A stretch of DNA of 28,770 nt from Bacillota bacterium (GCA_003343995.1 QAKE01000039.1:1-28770); one strand, 5' to 3'. Shown: positions 6,460-14,101, numbered from the stretch's first letter. The notes: generated by a model from the letters alone, not told the origin. A program made the numbers and translations.

Positions 6460-8148
6460 TTACAATAGCATCGTGCCGTCGTCGGTGTCGATCACGCGGA
6501 ACATTTCCGCCTGACGCCCCGTTCCCGCGTCGATATACACGTAGTAAATTTCGCCGTCCTTTTCCGCTTTGAATTCATAGGCAAGGCATTCCTTTTCCCC
6601 CTTCGGGATATACGCCAGACGGGTGCCCGTGATCTCCAGCGAAGGCGAAACCTTTTCCGCCGCCTGCTTTGCGGTGATTGCCGCTTTCGGCATCTGCCGC
6701 GCCGCGTGGTTGGTGTAATACGGCACCGCCTCCATGCCCGTCACCTTGCCCGTCTGCTGACAGACGGTGAGCTTCACCAGATCGGAATACACGATGACGC
6801 CGTTTTCCTCGTAAGCGAAATTCAGACTCGTTACCGCGCGGGAGCTGCTCGCCCACACGCACGTCATGTTTTCAAGCCCGATGCCCTCCAAAAATTCCTT
6901 GCCGACGGGAATGAGATCCTCGCCGTCGTAATTTTCCGTCGAGCAGTCCTTAAAATGATCGAACAAAATGAGATGTCCGCCGATTTTGCTGATCTGCGCG
7001 AACAGGCGCGCGCCGTCGCTCTGCGCGGAGAAGTTATAGCAGTCGAAAAGTCCGCTCGTTTCCCCCGCCTCCTCCACCTCGGTGATGCCGTAGGCGTTGA
7101 AAATTTCGATAAAGCGCGCTTTCGCCTGCTCCGCCGTCACCTCGTCGCCGGAAAGCCCCTTGATTTTATCCTTGGGCTGACCGTCGGAAAACGGCCCGTC
7201 GTAGATGAGTTCGGGATATTCCGCAGAAAGGTTCTGCAACTCCTCCATGCCGCTTAAAATATCCCCGTCCTTTTCCAGCTTGGAAAAATCGTAATTGTCC
7301 CCCATATTGGCGGTGATCTGCGCGAGGCTTTGCTTTAACTGCTTATTCGCCTCGTAAAGCTGTTTCAGCCCCGCAACGTCCGCTTCGGTGAGCGTTTCGC
7401 CGTCGATGAGCTTTTTATTGAGATATTTGGAAAAATCGCCGATCTGGTTGATGACCTTGGTGGTATAATACTTCGCCTCGTCGCGGAGCGGCAGGCGGTT
7501 GATGTCGTTTTCCGCAAGCTCGCTTTGCACCGCGAGATCGGAAAAATATTCCTGCAGCGCCGCGCCGTCCTTGGTCGCCAGCGATTTCGACAAGCTGTTA
7601 TCCATGTTGTTCACATAGGTGAGCGTGTCGTAATAGGATTTTTCGTACATGGCGGTGAGCGCCTTGTCGTTGGGCGAGGGCATTAAAATGTTCATCGCCA
7701 GCACGGAAGAGAGCACCAGCACCGTTACGCCGAGGGAGATGACCGCCGCCAGCCAGCCGCCGAACCCTTGCTTGCTGCGGCGGTTCTTTCTCTTCTGCTT
7801 TTCGCGGGCATTTTCCTCTTTTATCTGTTCCCTGCGGCGTTCTTTTTCCTTCTTTTCGCGGTACTGCGCCGCTTTTTTCTCTTCCTCTTCGCGCTTTACG
7901 CGCAGTTCCTCCGCGCGTTTTTCCGCTTTGCGCGCCTCCTCGGCGCGTTTCGCCTCCGCCTTGCGGCGCAGTTTTTCGTCTTTTTTCATCTGTTTTTCCC
8001 GCGCGCGGGCAACCCGCTCGTCGGCACGCTGTTTTTCGGCGGATACGCGCGCTTCTTCGGCGCGTTCCGCGTCCATGCGCTCGACGGCAGTCCGCGCGTC
8101 GGCGATCTTTTCGGCCTTCACAACCGCGCTGTTTTTCTTGTCTTCCAT
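6460..8148 (-). CDS. ypeB: YpeB-type germination protein with long N-terminal coiled coil
   Basis: The 562-residue protein is the partner of SleB, which it stabilises in the spore for cortex breakdown at germination. Residues 10-125 are an almost continuous run of Lys, Arg, Glu and Ala predicted as one long coiled coil. A membrane helix follows at about 131-156 (GWLAAVISLGVTVLVLSSVL). The rest is the exported YpeB domain (YEKSYYDTLTYVNNMDNSLS onward) with PepSY-like segments near the C-terminus (ITAKQAAEKVSPSLEITGTRL and AGTGRQAEMFRV). Known Bacillus YpeB is about 450 residues with its membrane helix near the N-terminus, so the coil is an addition. GGAGGAATAACG precedes the ATG at 8148. It is the last gene of the operon, 13 bases after sleB. 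Confidence 0.88.
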   Translation of the reverse strand: MEDKKNSAVVKAEKIADARTAVERMDAERAEEARVSAEKQRADERVARAREKQMKKDEKLRRKAEAKRAEEARKAEKRAEELRVKREEEEKKAAQYREKKEKERRREQIKEENAREKQKRKNRRSKQGFGGWLAAVISLGVTVLVLSSVLAMNILMPSPNDKALTAMYEKSYYDTLTYVNNMDNSLSKSLATKDGAALQEYFSDLAVQSELAENDINRLPLRDEAKYYTTKVINQIGDFSKYLNKKLIDGETLTEADVAGLKQLYEANKQLKQSLAQITANMGDNYDFSKLEKDGDILSGMEELQNLSAEYPELIYDGPFSDGQPKDKIKGLSGDEVTAEQAKARFIEIFNAYGITEVEEAGETSGLFDCYNFSAQSDGARLFAQISKIGGHLILFDHFKDCSTENYDGEDLIPVGKEFLEGIGLENMTCVWASSSRAVTSLNFAYEENGVIVYSDLVKLTVCQQTGKVTGMEAVPYYTNHAARQMPKAAITAKQAAEKVSPSLEITGTRLAYIPKGEKECLAYEFKAEKDGEIYYVYIDAGTGRQAEMFRVIDTDDGTMLL

Positions 8149-8161
8149 CGTTATTCCTCCG

Positions 8162-8878
8162 TTATATCGCAAAAACGTGGTCGCCTATGACCACCGTCGT
8201 CTTTCTCGAAAAAATCCACTGGCTGGTCGCCACCGCGGGATTATAATAGTAAAGCGCGCCGTAGCTGGGATCCCAGCCGTTCATGGCGGCGATCGCCGCC
8301 TTGCGCGAAGTGGCGTCGGGCGAAAGGTTGATCTGCCCGTCGTTGACCGCGGTGAAGGCGTACGGCTGATAGACAACGCCCGCAATGGTGTTGGGGAAGG
8401 AAGAGCTCCTCACCCGATTGAGCACCACCGCGCCCACGGCAACCTGCCCCGTATAGCTTTCTCCCCGCGCTTCCGCGTGAATGAGCCGCGCGAGCAGCGC
8501 GACGTCGGCGTCGGAATACCCCGCCGCAGACGACGAGCCGGACGACGAGGACGACGAACCGCCCGTGCTCATGCCGAGCGCGGCGAGCGTCTTTTTGCCG
8601 ACGATCCCGTCCGCCGTCAACCCGTTCTTTCTCTGGAAATATTTCACCGCTTCTTTCGTTTTCGCGCCGAAAATTCCGTCCACCGAGCCGCTGTAATAGC
8701 CCCAGTTTTTCAATTTCTTTTGCAGGGTGGTAACGTCGTTCCCTCTGCTGCCCTGCTGCAATACCGCCGCGTATACCGTCGTCGGCGCGGTTGCGATCGT
8801 CCCCGCAACCCCCGCCATGGCGACGCCCAGCGTGAATACGGTGACGAATACGGCGGCAATTCTTATGCTTCTTTTCAT
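8162..8878 (-). CDS. sleB: Spore cortex-lytic enzyme SleB
   Basis: This 238-residue secreted hydrolase is a predicted lytic transglycosylase that cuts muramic-lactam-containing spore cortex. A signal peptide covers about residues 1-38, ending near TVYAA. A PG_binding_1 domain spans about 41-102 (GSRGNDVTTLQKKLKNWGYY through DGIVGKKTLAALG). A Ser/Gly linker (105-120) leads to the Hydrolase_2 domain (122-238). That domain has the catalytic Glu in LIHAEARGE (about 136) and the family stretch GQVAVGAVVLNRV. GGAGGAAAC precedes the ATG at 8878. It starts 10 bases after the spoIIR stop, so it is almost certainly co-transcribed with spoIIR and ypeB from a forespore promoter. Confidence 0.92.
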   Translation of the reverse strand: MKRSIRIAAVFVTVFTLGVAMAGVAGTIATAPTTVYAAVLQQGSRGNDVTTLQKKLKNWGYYSGSVDGIFGAKTKEAVKYFQRKNGLTADGIVGKKTLAALGMSTGGSSSSSSGSSSAAGYSDADVALLARLIHAEARGESYTGQVAVGAVVLNRVRSSSFPNTIAGVVYQPYAFTAVNDGQINLSPDATSRKAAIAAMNGWDPSYGALYYYNPAVATSQWIFSRKTTVVIGDHVFAI

Positions 8879-8888
8879 GTTTCCTCCG

Positions 8889-9413
8889 TCAGTTTTTCTT
8901 TTTGAAGTTCTCTATGATTTCTAAAATCTTGCTTTTGTAAACGTATCCGCACTCGCCCCCCGTGAAACAGAGCGGCGGATAGACCACGCACCACCAGTTA
9001 TCGCCTTTGCCCGAGCCCAATTCGATGATGAGCGCGTCGTAAAAGCCCTGTTCGAGCGTGAAGTTTTCATATACCCGCGTGGGAAATTCCTCGTTTTTGA
9101 CGCGCGCTTTCGAGCGGTAGGAAAATCCCCTTGCCGACAGCACGGCGTCCGCCGTGCGCTCGATATCCGTTAAATGCGCATTGAGCGTCCGTTCCGCCGC
9201 CGCTTTGCTGCGGCATTCCGCGAGATAGGGCGTGAGGTATTCCACCACCGCCGCCTTGACCTCGTATTTCACCGCCTGCGCCGCTTCCTCGTTGGAATCC
9301 GCGCGGATATGTATCCTTAAATATTCCGTGTGCGTGCTTTGGCTGTTTATCGCCGCGAACGCGCCTAATGCTATTATGGCGAACATCATTAAAATTATGC
9401 AGATCTTTTTCAT
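8889..9413 (-). CDS. spoIIR: Stage II sporulation protein R
   Basis: SpoIIR is made in the forespore, is exported to the intermembrane space and triggers SpoIIGA to process pro-sigma-E in the mother cell. The 174-residue product has an N-terminal membrane or signal segment (about 5-25, IILMMFAIIALGAFAAINSQ). Next come the family core YLRIHIRADSNEEAAQAVKYEVKAAVVEYLTPYL and the conserved end ELGSGKGDNWWCVVYPPLCF. GAGGAG precedes the ATG at 9413; a GTG five codons earlier contains that ribosome site and is rejected. A sigma-F-type promoter lies 20-50 bases upstream, as expected for this gene. It heads an operon with sleB and ypeB. Confidence 0.93.
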   Translation of the reverse strand: MKKICIILMMFAIIALGAFAAINSQSTHTEYLRIHIRADSNEEAAQAVKYEVKAAVVEYLTPYLAECRSKAAAERTLNAHLTDIERTADAVLSARGFSYRSKARVKNEEFPTRVYENFTLEQGFYDALIIELGSGKGDNWWCVVYPPLCFTGGECGYVYKSKILEIIENFKKKN

Positions 9414-9434
9414 CGTCTTTCTCCTCACGCCCTT

Positions 9435-9463
9435 GTTATTGCCGCATATTCTTTCATTTATAC
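9435..9463 (-). promoter_or_regulatory. Sigma-F/sigma-G-type promoter of spoIIR operon
   Basis: On the minus strand GTATA (9463-9459), exactly 15 bp, then GGCAATAAC (9443-9435). This fits the sigma-F consensus GYATA, 15 bp, GGNNANNNT in most positions. SpoIIR is a known sigma-F target, which supports the reading. Confidence 0.68.
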
Positions 9464-9491
9464 CTTAAACACGAAAACTTTTTCCGCGGGG

Positions 9492-9520
9492 TTGACAGCC
9501 GCGCGGCGTTCTGCTAAACT
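9492..9520 (+). promoter_or_regulatory. Sigma-A promoter of the GH28-like gene
   Basis: TTGACA (9492-9497), 17 bp, TAAACT (9515-9520). The spacer contains GCCGCGCGGC, a 10-bp palindrome that might be an operator, but only one copy is seen. Confidence 0.8.
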
Positions 9521-9550
9521 GTAACGGATAAAGATTCAAGGAGAAAATTC

Positions 9551-10930
9551 ATGATCAACGTAAAGAACTTCGGCGCGAAAGGCGACGGAAAAAATAACGA
9601 CACCGCTTTTCTTCGCGCGGCGATCGAACGGGGCGGGGAAATTTACTTCCCCGCGGGCACGTACGTAACGGGCACGCTGCAAATTCCGAGCAACGCGACG
9701 CTGCGCTTCGCGGCGGGCGCGCGGCTGCTTGCTTCCTTGAACGCGGCGGACTACATTGCCGCCGATTACGATGAAGACAGCCGGCACGACCGCCACCCCA
9801 GCCCCTACTTTTTCCCCGAGGAAGGCAGGGAGCAGTACGGCTTGCTATACGCGTTCGGCGCGGAAAACATACGAATTATAGGCGGCACGCTCGCCGCCGA
9901 CGATAAGGCGTACTGCCGCCCCGAGCCGCTCGAGAGCATTATCACCGACGAAAATTCCATATACGCGCCCTTTTATTTCCGCCAGCCCGCAACGTGGCGC
10001 CGCCCCGTACGCCCCCGCCCGAAGATGCTGCTATTTAAAAAATGTAAAAATCTTTTCGCGGAAGGCTTGCGAGTGGAAAAAGCGCCGTGCTTTTCCGGCT
10101 GGTTTTTGGGCTGCGAAAATCTGACGTTCGACGGCATGACGGTGCGCAACGACTACGACCAGCCGAGCGCCGACGGACTGCATTTTTCTTCCTGCAAAAA
10201 CGTGCTCGTGAAAAACTGCGATTTTCACTGCGGGGACGACTGCGTGGCGGTGGACTGCGCCTACGGCAAGCCGTGCGAAAACGTGACGGTGAAAAACTGC
10301 GTGCTGGAAACGTCCATTCACGCGATACGCATTTATTCGGGGCTCGATCTGGACGTGATTTACGGCAGAAACACGGGGGCGTACGTAAAGAACGTGACCG
10401 TAGAAAACTGCCGCGTGCGCGAAGGGTGCGCCGCGCTCCTCATCAACGCCTGCGACGGGGATATCAGCGACGTTTTATATAAAGATATCGTGATGGAGCA
10501 ATCCTTTTGCGGCACGGCGCTCTGCTTTACCGCAAGCGAAGGAACGCTTTCCGGCGTAACGGTGGAAAATCTGCGCTTCAAAGGCAACGGCGGCGGATAT
10601 TTCTATGCGGAAAAGAACGGCAGAATCGACGGCGTAACGGTGAAAAACTGCGCCTTTGAAATTACGCCGAAACCCAAAAAGTGGGCGGACGATTACGACG
10701 AAATGATTACGCACGCCTATTCTCTGCCCTACGGCTTTGTACTGCGGAACGCCGACAACGTGTCGTTTGAAAACGCCGACGTGTTTATCGGCGAAACCGA
10801 CGCTTCGGAATATACAAACGAAGAGCTTGCGATTTTAAAATCCGCCGTCGGCGAAGAACGGTACGCCGCGCTCTTTGCCCCCGCAATGCCGTTTGCCGTG
10901 CACGGTTGCAAAAACTTCAAAAAGAATTAA
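9551..10930 (+). CDS. GH28-like (polygalacturonase-fold) protein, cytoplasmic
   Basis: The 459-residue protein is a right-handed beta-helix of the pectinase type. It opens with the family signature INVKNFGAKGDGKNNDTAFLRAAIE, then FPAGTYVTGTL. Successive beta-helix coils repeat the pattern NVTVKNC / NVTVENC. The catalytic region shows PSADGLHF, where GH28 usually has NTDG, and HCGDDCVAVDC, where it has GDD. The usual GHG is replaced by SIHA, and the RIK motif is not clear. The family hydrolyses alpha-galacturonan or related glycans; this variant may act on an unusual uronide or oligosaccharide. There is no signal peptide, so it should act inside the cell on imported oligosaccharides. AAGGAG precedes the ATG at 9551. 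It is monocistronic. Confidence 0.86.
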   Translation: MINVKNFGAKGDGKNNDTAFLRAAIERGGEIYFPAGTYVTGTLQIPSNATLRFAAGARLLASLNAADYIAADYDEDSRHDRHPSPYFFPEEGREQYGLLYAFGAENIRIIGGTLAADDKAYCRPEPLESIITDENSIYAPFYFRQPATWRRPVRPRPKMLLFKKCKNLFAEGLRVEKAPCFSGWFLGCENLTFDGMTVRNDYDQPSADGLHFSSCKNVLVKNCDFHCGDDCVAVDCAYGKPCENVTVKNCVLETSIHAIRIYSGLDLDVIYGRNTGAYVKNVTVENCRVREGCAALLINACDGDISDVLYKDIVMEQSFCGTALCFTASEGTLSGVTVENLRFKGNGGGYFYAEKNGRIDGVTVKNCAFEITPKPKKWADDYDEMITHAYSLPYGFVLRNADNVSFENADVFIGETDASEYTNEELAILKSAVGEERYAALFAPAMPFAVHGCKNFKKN

Positions 10931-10931
10931 G

Positions 10932-10969
10932 AAACAGCGGCGGGCGAAAAATTCGCCCGCCGCTGTTTT
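10932..10969. terminator. Bidirectional terminator
   Basis: A 17-bp perfect stem (AAACAGCGGCGGGCGAA, 10932-10948, with 10952-10968) closes a 3-base loop. It is followed by T on the plus strand and separates the GH28-like gene from cassette 2. Confidence 0.92.
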
Positions 10970-11318
10970 ATTTGTTTTTCGTCTCTTCGTATTTTTTTAA
11001 GTAATATTTCAGTTCTGACGTCGTCTGCCTTAACGCTTCCGCCCGATCCTCCGTTTCGTCGCACAAAATTGTCTTTAACACGTTCATATCCTGCGCTATC
11101 CCTCCCAGAGCCCTCAGCGCGCAGTCCTTTCTCCGACTGATATCCCGTGCCCTTCTCCCGCAGAATGCTTCGCACGCAGGCGTATCTTTTTTTACGATTT
11201 CTCTTTTTCGCATGCAATACCCTACTCTTTCCCGTTTTATTCCGATATACGTCTTCGTAAAATACGGCTCGTAGCTGTCGCATCTCCAGCATGTTCTTGC
11301 TTTCTTTTCTTCTTCCAT
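10968..11318 (-). CDS. Small Cys-rich protein, XRE cassette 2 target
   Basis: This 116-residue protein is of unknown function. Residues 8-45 carry five cysteines, CWRC, then GYCMRKREIV, then PACEAFC, which looks like a small metal-binding module. Similar CxxC/YYT/GxC patterns occur in small Firmicutes proteins, often from prophage or integrative elements (family memory, unchecked). The rest is helical and charged (RRARDISRRKDCALRALGG, then a C-terminal Lys/Glu-rich helix). AAGGAGC precedes the ATG at 11318; an ATG seven codons earlier would lie inside the operator and without a ribosome site. The gene is divergent from a 67-aa XRE regulator and has a perfect promoter with an operator in its spacer. 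Confidence 0.8.
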   Translation of the reverse strand: MEEEKKARTCWRCDSYEPYFTKTYIGIKRERVGYCMRKREIVKKDTPACEAFCGRRARDISRRKDCALRALGGIAQDMNVLKTILCDETEDRAEALRQTTSELKYYLKKYEETKNK

Positions 11319-11334
11319 TTTTGCTCCTTTGAAT

Positions 11335-11349
11335 TTCATATTTTATGAA
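11335..11349. promoter_or_regulatory. XRE operator, copy A (cassette 2)
   Basis: TTCATATTTTATGAA has TTCATA/TATGAA arms and is the exact reverse complement of copy B. It covers the transcription start region of the target gene. Confidence 0.78.
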
Positions 11350-11352
11350 CTA

Positions 11353-11381
11353 ATTATAATTCATAAAATATGAAGTGTCAA
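11353..11381 (-). promoter_or_regulatory. Consensus sigma-A promoter of cassette 2 target
   Basis: On the minus strand TTGACA (11381-11376), exactly 17 bp, TATAAT (11358-11353). Both hexamers are perfect. Operator copy B fills the spacer and copy A sits at the start site. Confidence 0.88.
11360..11374. promoter_or_regulatory. XRE operator, copy B (cassette 2)
   Basis: TTCATAAAATATGAA lies wholly within the 17-bp promoter spacer (11359-11375). Its centre is 25 bp from copy A. Confidence 0.8.
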
Positions 11382-11428
11382 GCAATTTGTTAAAAAAATT
11401 TATATAATATGAATTATAAGGAGCAATC

Positions 11429-11632
11429 ATGAAAATTTTTGGAATACGCGTTAAAGAAGAATTGAAATCGCAAGGGAAAAAACAAATCGATTTGGCAAGA
11501 GCGCTGAATGTAAAAGAGAGTACGCTTTCGGAATGGCTGAACGACCACAATGAACCGTCGATGGAAATAATCAGTAAAATTGCCGATTATTTGGAAGTAT
11601 CTTTGGATTATCTTTTCGGAAAAGAAGATTAA
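11429..11632 (+). CDS. XRE-family helix-turn-helix regulator, cassette 2
   Basis: The 67-residue protein is a single HTH_3 domain. It begins MKIFGIRVKEELKSQGKKQI, has the recognition-helix region KESTLSEWLNDHNEP, and ends IADYLEVSLDYLFGKED. The ending matches the DYLLG/DELLG endings of the other two small XRE proteins in this window, while the recognition helix differs, as does the operator. AAGGAGC precedes the ATG at 11429. A TATAAT at 11403-11408 lacks a recognisable -35, so its own promoter is weak. It very probably represses the divergent Cys-rich gene through the TTCATA/TATGAA sites. No sensor domain is present, so the inducing event is unknown. Confidence 0.9.
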   Translation: MKIFGIRVKEELKSQGKKQIDLARALNVKESTLSEWLNDHNEPSMEIISKIADYLEVSLDYLFGKED

Positions 11633-11636
11633 AACG

Positions 11637-11668
11637 CCCGCTTGCAATTCTGCAAGCGGGTTTCCTTT
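11637..11668. terminator. Terminator between XRE cassette 2 and ispE
   Basis: CCCGCTTGCA (11637-11646) pairs perfectly with TGCAAGCGGG (11651-11660) around ATTC, followed by TTTCCTTTT. The minus strand also has TTTT after the stem. Confidence 0.87.
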
Positions 11669-11674
11669 TATCTT

Positions 11675-12517
11675 TTATATCGTTTTGCATTTGATCAGCT
11701 TGTCCCCGAACGCGGGAAACAGCTTTCGATACGCGCAATCGCGCTCCGTTTCCGTTTCAAACACCGCAAAGGTCGTGCCGCCGCTGCCGCTCATCGCCGC
11801 CGCGCCGCCCGCGCTTTCCAGCGCCGCCAGATTGCCGCTTATCTGCCCGTTCAGCCGCTTTGCCGCCTCCGTCATGCCGTTGAACAAGCTCGCTTTCAGC
11901 GCCGCCGTATCCCCCGATAAAAGGCTTTTTACCGCCTTTGCCGTGCCGTTTACGGGGCACAGCCCCAGCTCGTCGCACAAGCGGTAACATTCCGCCGTTT
12001 TTACGGGGTAATCGGAAACGAGCACCAACAGCGGCAAAGATAAACCGCTTTCGATTTTTTCCACCCTTTCGCCCCTGCCGCGCATGACGGCATAGCCGCC
12101 GCTCAGCATATATTTCACGTCGCTGCCCACGCTTTCCGCAAGCCGCTCCGTATTCTCTTTTTTTTCGCCGTACATGATGCCCAACGCCTTGAGCACGCCC
12201 GCCGCGTCGGCGGAAGAACCGCCAAGCCCGCCGCCGAGCGGAATATTCTTTTCGATAACGATATCCGCACTGCCGTCGTGTTCGGCAAAAAACGCCTGCG
12301 CCGCCTTGTAGGCGTTGTTTTTTTCCTTCGGACAGCGGCAGGGGATCCCTTTTGTCCTGAGTCCGATTTCCCCGCTTTTTTTGGGGAAAACGGTAACGGC
12401 GTCAACCACATCGATTGACGCCACCAAAGATTCCAATTCGTGATAACCCCCGTTTACGCCGAGCAAATCGAGCGTAAGATTGATTTTCGCGGGGATGATT
12501 ACCTTCGTTTTTTTCAA
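11675..12517 (-). CDS. ispE: 4-diphosphocytidyl-2-C-methyl-D-erythritol kinase
   Basis: IspE phosphorylates CDP-methylerythritol in the MEP isoprenoid pathway in the cytoplasm. The 280-residue length fits the family. The N-terminus PAKINLTLDLLGVNGGYHELES carries the conserved Lys and the GYHEL(E/Q) motif. The GHMP-kinase ATP loop is PLGGGLGGSSADAAG, and the C-terminal glycine motif is AAAMSGSGGTTFAVF. I place the start at TTG (12517-12515), because homology begins MKKTKVIIPAKINL and the TTGA overlaps the TGA stop of the upstream gene by four bases. A weak AGGAAAAG lies upstream. Translational coupling to the SPOCS/LysM gene is likely. No promoter of its own is visible. Confidence 0.92.
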   Translation of the reverse strand: MKKTKVIIPAKINLTLDLLGVNGGYHELESLVASIDVVDAVTVFPKKSGEIGLRTKGIPCRCPKEKNNAYKAAQAFFAEHDGSADIVIEKNIPLGGGLGGSSADAAGVLKALGIMYGEKKENTERLAESVGSDVKYMLSGGYAVMRGRGERVEKIESGLSLPLLVLVSDYPVKTAECYRLCDELGLCPVNGTAKAVKSLLSGDTAALKASLFNGMTEAAKRLNGQISGNLAALESAGGAAAMSGSGGTTFAVFETETERDCAYRKLFPAFGDKLIKCKTI

Positions 12518-14034
12518 TACTCTTTCTTTTCCTGTCTGTAAATTACGATTCTTTCGCCGCCCGTCAGCGGATAGGACAAATCGGGGTTCATCGCCGAAAT
12601 GGCGTCGGGGCAGGAATTGAGGCGTTTCGCCACGTCCCAAAGCTCCTCTCCCTCGATGGGGATATACACGCTGAGCGCCGCGGACGCGGGTTTCTTTTCC
12701 TCGCCTTCCTCCACCTCGCCCACCACGGCAAGCGACGCCTTGCGATAGGTGCGCACGCGGAATTTCACCAGCGCGTCCATATCGAAGCTTTCCAGCGAGG
12801 ACACCCGCGCGCCGCATTCGCACGCCGCCGCGTCCACGCGGTAATCGCCGTCGCCCACGTCGTAATCCAGCGTGGCGGTAAAGGGCGCTTCCAGCGCCAC
12901 GGAAAACACCTTGCCCTCGATGTCCTTGCAAAACGCCGTCGCTTCCAACACGCCTTCCACGGCGATGCTGTCGGTGGCGGTGACGGTGGTCAGCGTCACC
13001 TTTTCGTCGGCGCAGCACATCAGCCGCGTGCCCGCTTCCAGCCCGTTCAGAAACGCCCCTCTGCCGTTCACGCGCTTTTCCATGCACTTTTCGCCCGAGG
13101 GGCACCGCGCCGCGATTTCGTTTCTGGCAAAGCTCACTTCGCACTGCGGGGAGTAGCAGTCGGCGGCGTATTCCGCCTCGCTCTCCTCGAAATAACTGCC
13201 GTCGAGGGCGATTTCCGCGTTGACGCGCACCGCGCTCTTGCCGGTGGTTTCGTCCACGTTGATGCCGATGGAAAGCCCCTTGATCGCCGCCTCGCAGTCC
13301 GCCGCGAACGCCGGCAGGGCGTCCTCCGCCTCCGCTTCCATGCGGAAGGGGAAAATCCTCGTCTCTTTTAATATATCACTGTTTTCGATTTTTTGCAACA
13401 GACAGACGGATAAAATCAGCTCTCCGTCGCAAATCACCGTGCCCACGCCGCACTGCGCCGCGGTGATCACCGCTTTCGCGGAGTGCAAAACGGCGTCCCC
13501 CACGGGGTAATTGAGCTCGAAATCCTCTTCCAGCGGATACACGGCGGTGCGGAATTTCGTTTCCTTCACCGTTTTCGCGCCGCATTTTTTCACGATTAAA
13601 TTTTCGCCGCCCACGAGCGCCTTGGCGCTCTTTTCGGCGTAAAAGCACGTTTCCGCGCCGACGACGCCACGCACCACCAGAATCCCGCCGGAAATTTCCG
13701 CCGCCGCCCGCGTTACGGAAAGCGCCGTGCGGCTGGATATTCTGCCGTCGGCAAAGTCCACCTTCACGGCGTTGGAAAACTCCGCGCCGCACTCGGTCTT
13801 TTTCACCGCGCCGTCCGCGGAAAGATACGCCACGCAGAACAGCGCCCTGCCGCCGTAACGGAACTGCTCGGCGGTAACCTCTTCCCCCGTAAGCACGGCG
13901 TGCGCCGATACCGACAGCACCTTCGCCACCTCGTCCCCCGTCAAAGCGGTTTTACATTCCGCGTTGGTTTCGCTGATCAGCGATTTTATCTGATTTTTGC
14001 AAACGAACTCTTCGTATTTGGGTTCTATAAACAT
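12514..14034 (-). CDS. SPOCS (DUF3794) and LysM spore-envelope protein, SipL-like
   Basis: The 506-residue cytoplasmic protein consists of repeated SPOCS/DUF3794 beta modules (about residues 35-430) and one C-terminal LysM domain (about 455-502, YIPIEGEELWDVAKRLNSCP through LTGGERIVIYRQ). In Clostridioides, SipL has the same layout; its LysM binds the coat ATPase SpoIVA and anchors the coat to the forespore. The first module shows LTGDEVAKVLSVSAHAVLTG and the second FRTAVYPLEEDFELNYPVGD. GGAGAAAGACGA precedes the ATG at 14034. The stop overlaps the ispE start. A weak sigma-E-like promoter lies upstream, in keeping with a mother-cell role. The function is inferred from architecture, as identity to SipL was not tested. 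Confidence 0.86.
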   Translation of the reverse strand: MFIEPKYEEFVCKNQIKSLISETNAECKTALTGDEVAKVLSVSAHAVLTGEEVTAEQFRYGGRALFCVAYLSADGAVKKTECGAEFSNAVKVDFADGRISSRTALSVTRAAAEISGGILVVRGVVGAETCFYAEKSAKALVGGENLIVKKCGAKTVKETKFRTAVYPLEEDFELNYPVGDAVLHSAKAVITAAQCGVGTVICDGELILSVCLLQKIENSDILKETRIFPFRMEAEAEDALPAFAADCEAAIKGLSIGINVDETTGKSAVRVNAEIALDGSYFEESEAEYAADCYSPQCEVSFARNEIAARCPSGEKCMEKRVNGRGAFLNGLEAGTRLMCCADEKVTLTTVTATDSIAVEGVLEATAFCKDIEGKVFSVALEAPFTATLDYDVGDGDYRVDAAACECGARVSSLESFDMDALVKFRVRTYRKASLAVVGEVEEGEEKKPASAALSVYIPIEGEELWDVAKRLNSCPDAISAMNPDLSYPLTGGERIVIYRQEKKEY

Positions 14035-14072
14035 TCGTCTTTCTCCTTTTTCGGTTTGCGTTGCACATTATC

Positions 14073-14101
14073 AATATATCGCCGAAGGGGTGCGGTTATG
14101 A
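14073..14101 (-). promoter_or_regulatory. Possible sigma-E promoter of the SPOCS/LysM gene
   Basis: On the minus strand TCATAAC (14101-14095), 14 bp, GATATATT (14080-14073). The ATA cores match the sigma-E consensus, but flanking bases are imperfect. It is supported mainly by the expected mother-cell role of the gene. Confidence 0.3.

Noticed and set aside
7649..8905. A 418-codon plus-strand frame opposite ypeB and sleB
   Set aside because: Its Ser, Phe and Arg runs mirror the Lys/Glu/Ala codons of the YpeB coiled coil and it spans two real genes and their ribosome sites.
12518..13144. N-terminal extension of the ispE frame
   Set aside because: It overlaps the SPOCS/LysM gene in another frame and its residues are Arg/Gly-rich noise; IspE homology starts at the TTG at 12517.
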